Assembly: GCA_021904315.1 (NCBI GenBank)
Contig: CM038918.1
Span: 15,329,349-15,393,348 of the forward strand
Source: Sphagnum magellanicum
Taxonomy: Eukaryota > Streptophyta > Sphagnopsida > Sphagnales > Sphagnaceae
Length of the DNA stretch: 64,000 nt
Reading direction: 5' to 3'
Position 1 is the stretch's first letter, and the number at the start of each line of letters is the position of its first letter. The position numbers and the translations under genes are program-made. Below, one piece after another: positions 63,471 through 64,000 of this stretch. The notes beneath the pieces were generated by a model. The model ran no database searches and was not told the origin of the DNA. It worked only from the letters and a program-made list of their open reading frames with translations.

Positions 63471-64000
63471 CCACCGATCAGTCTTCCCTAGTCAAAAAAA
63501 TGTTCCATTTTTCAAGCCCAAATATTGTATTCCCTTCTTTGCAATTTAAAAATTACAACTTTTCAACATCTTTTCTACTACGATAGTCCTACCACACCCA
63601 AAAAATATACTCTTGCAACTGTTTCATCACATGTTCTTTTATCATTGAACACCCTATTTTTCCACACACCATCCTTGAGGTGAACTCATGCTTGAATCAT
63701 ACATTGTCACTATGGAACCTCATGCTTGAATTATACAGTGTTGTGGCCCCATTGAGGTGGTGATATTTTTTTTGTGTGGAGCGGTCCATGCCAGTTTCTA
63801 GATGTTTGTGATCGAAGCTTCAAGATGGGTGTCCCCCCTGCCCTATGAGAAATAAAGATTGATTCACCATCTTTTCTTTCTCTTTTTGGTGACATGGAGA
63901 CTGGAGAAGCACCTTTTTGGTACTCACGTCCAACAATTAGTTTTGACTTCAAAAGTTTTGACCTCAAAACCAAGAAGGACATTAAATTCCACAAAGCCAG
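63471..64000. other. Spacer to the window edge, no gene
   Basis: An 87-codon minus-strand frame (63994-63731) is open, with no match. A direct repeat CTCATGCTTGAATYATACA occurs at 63687 and 63720. Confidence 0.4.

Overview
The window is nuclear DNA from a land plant. Two genes have spliceosomal introns with GT/AG borders and plant-type proteins, and almost everything else is decayed transposon or AT-rich filler. The long repeat-filled spacers, a degraded Helentron-type Helitron and an old Copia element suggest a large genome. A non-flowering plant (fern, lycophyte, gymnosperm or bryophyte) is possible, but the sequence alone does not settle the lineage.

Genic part, 1-15.6 kb. A three-exon trihelix transcription factor gene lies on the minus strand (3783-1842). 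It has a 36-bp microexon and an unusual C-terminal SAM-like region. A GA-rich leader and a degenerate 45-50 bp minisatellite (4101-4968) lie upstream of it. A hAT transposase relic (about 7.57-8.44 kb) and a second minisatellite (8.81-9.23 kb) follow. Next is a complete 17-exon cytosolic-type lysyl-tRNA synthetase gene on the minus strand (15406-9792, 638 aa). Three telo-box motifs lie just upstream of it. All exon joins of both genes keep the reading frame. These are the only two genes I regard as intact.

Transposon part, 15.7-64 kb. From about 22.4 kb down to 16.3 kb, the minus strand holds a stop-riddled relic with the order OTU protease, Rep (HUH), SF1 helicase, apurinic-type endonuclease. 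This is the Helentron/Helitron2 layout and the most notable find. A complete but inactive Copia retrotransposon with matching 5-bp target duplications spans 26214-31686. Two more Copia relics lie at about 39.3-40.8 kb (minus) and 49.3-51.0 kb (plus). Two CACTA-type MITEs with 3-bp target duplications sit at 44838-44988 and 58001-58154. Two families of roughly 420-450 bp dispersed repeats each occur twice. Other notable items are a miRNA-like hairpin (35128-35280), a quasi-palindromic repeat family (55.4-59.9 kb), and GC-richer islands at 33.4-38.8 and 52.8-53.6 kb with no recognised gene.

The two genes belong to separate processes, transcriptional control and translation. I see no operon-like or pathway link between them.
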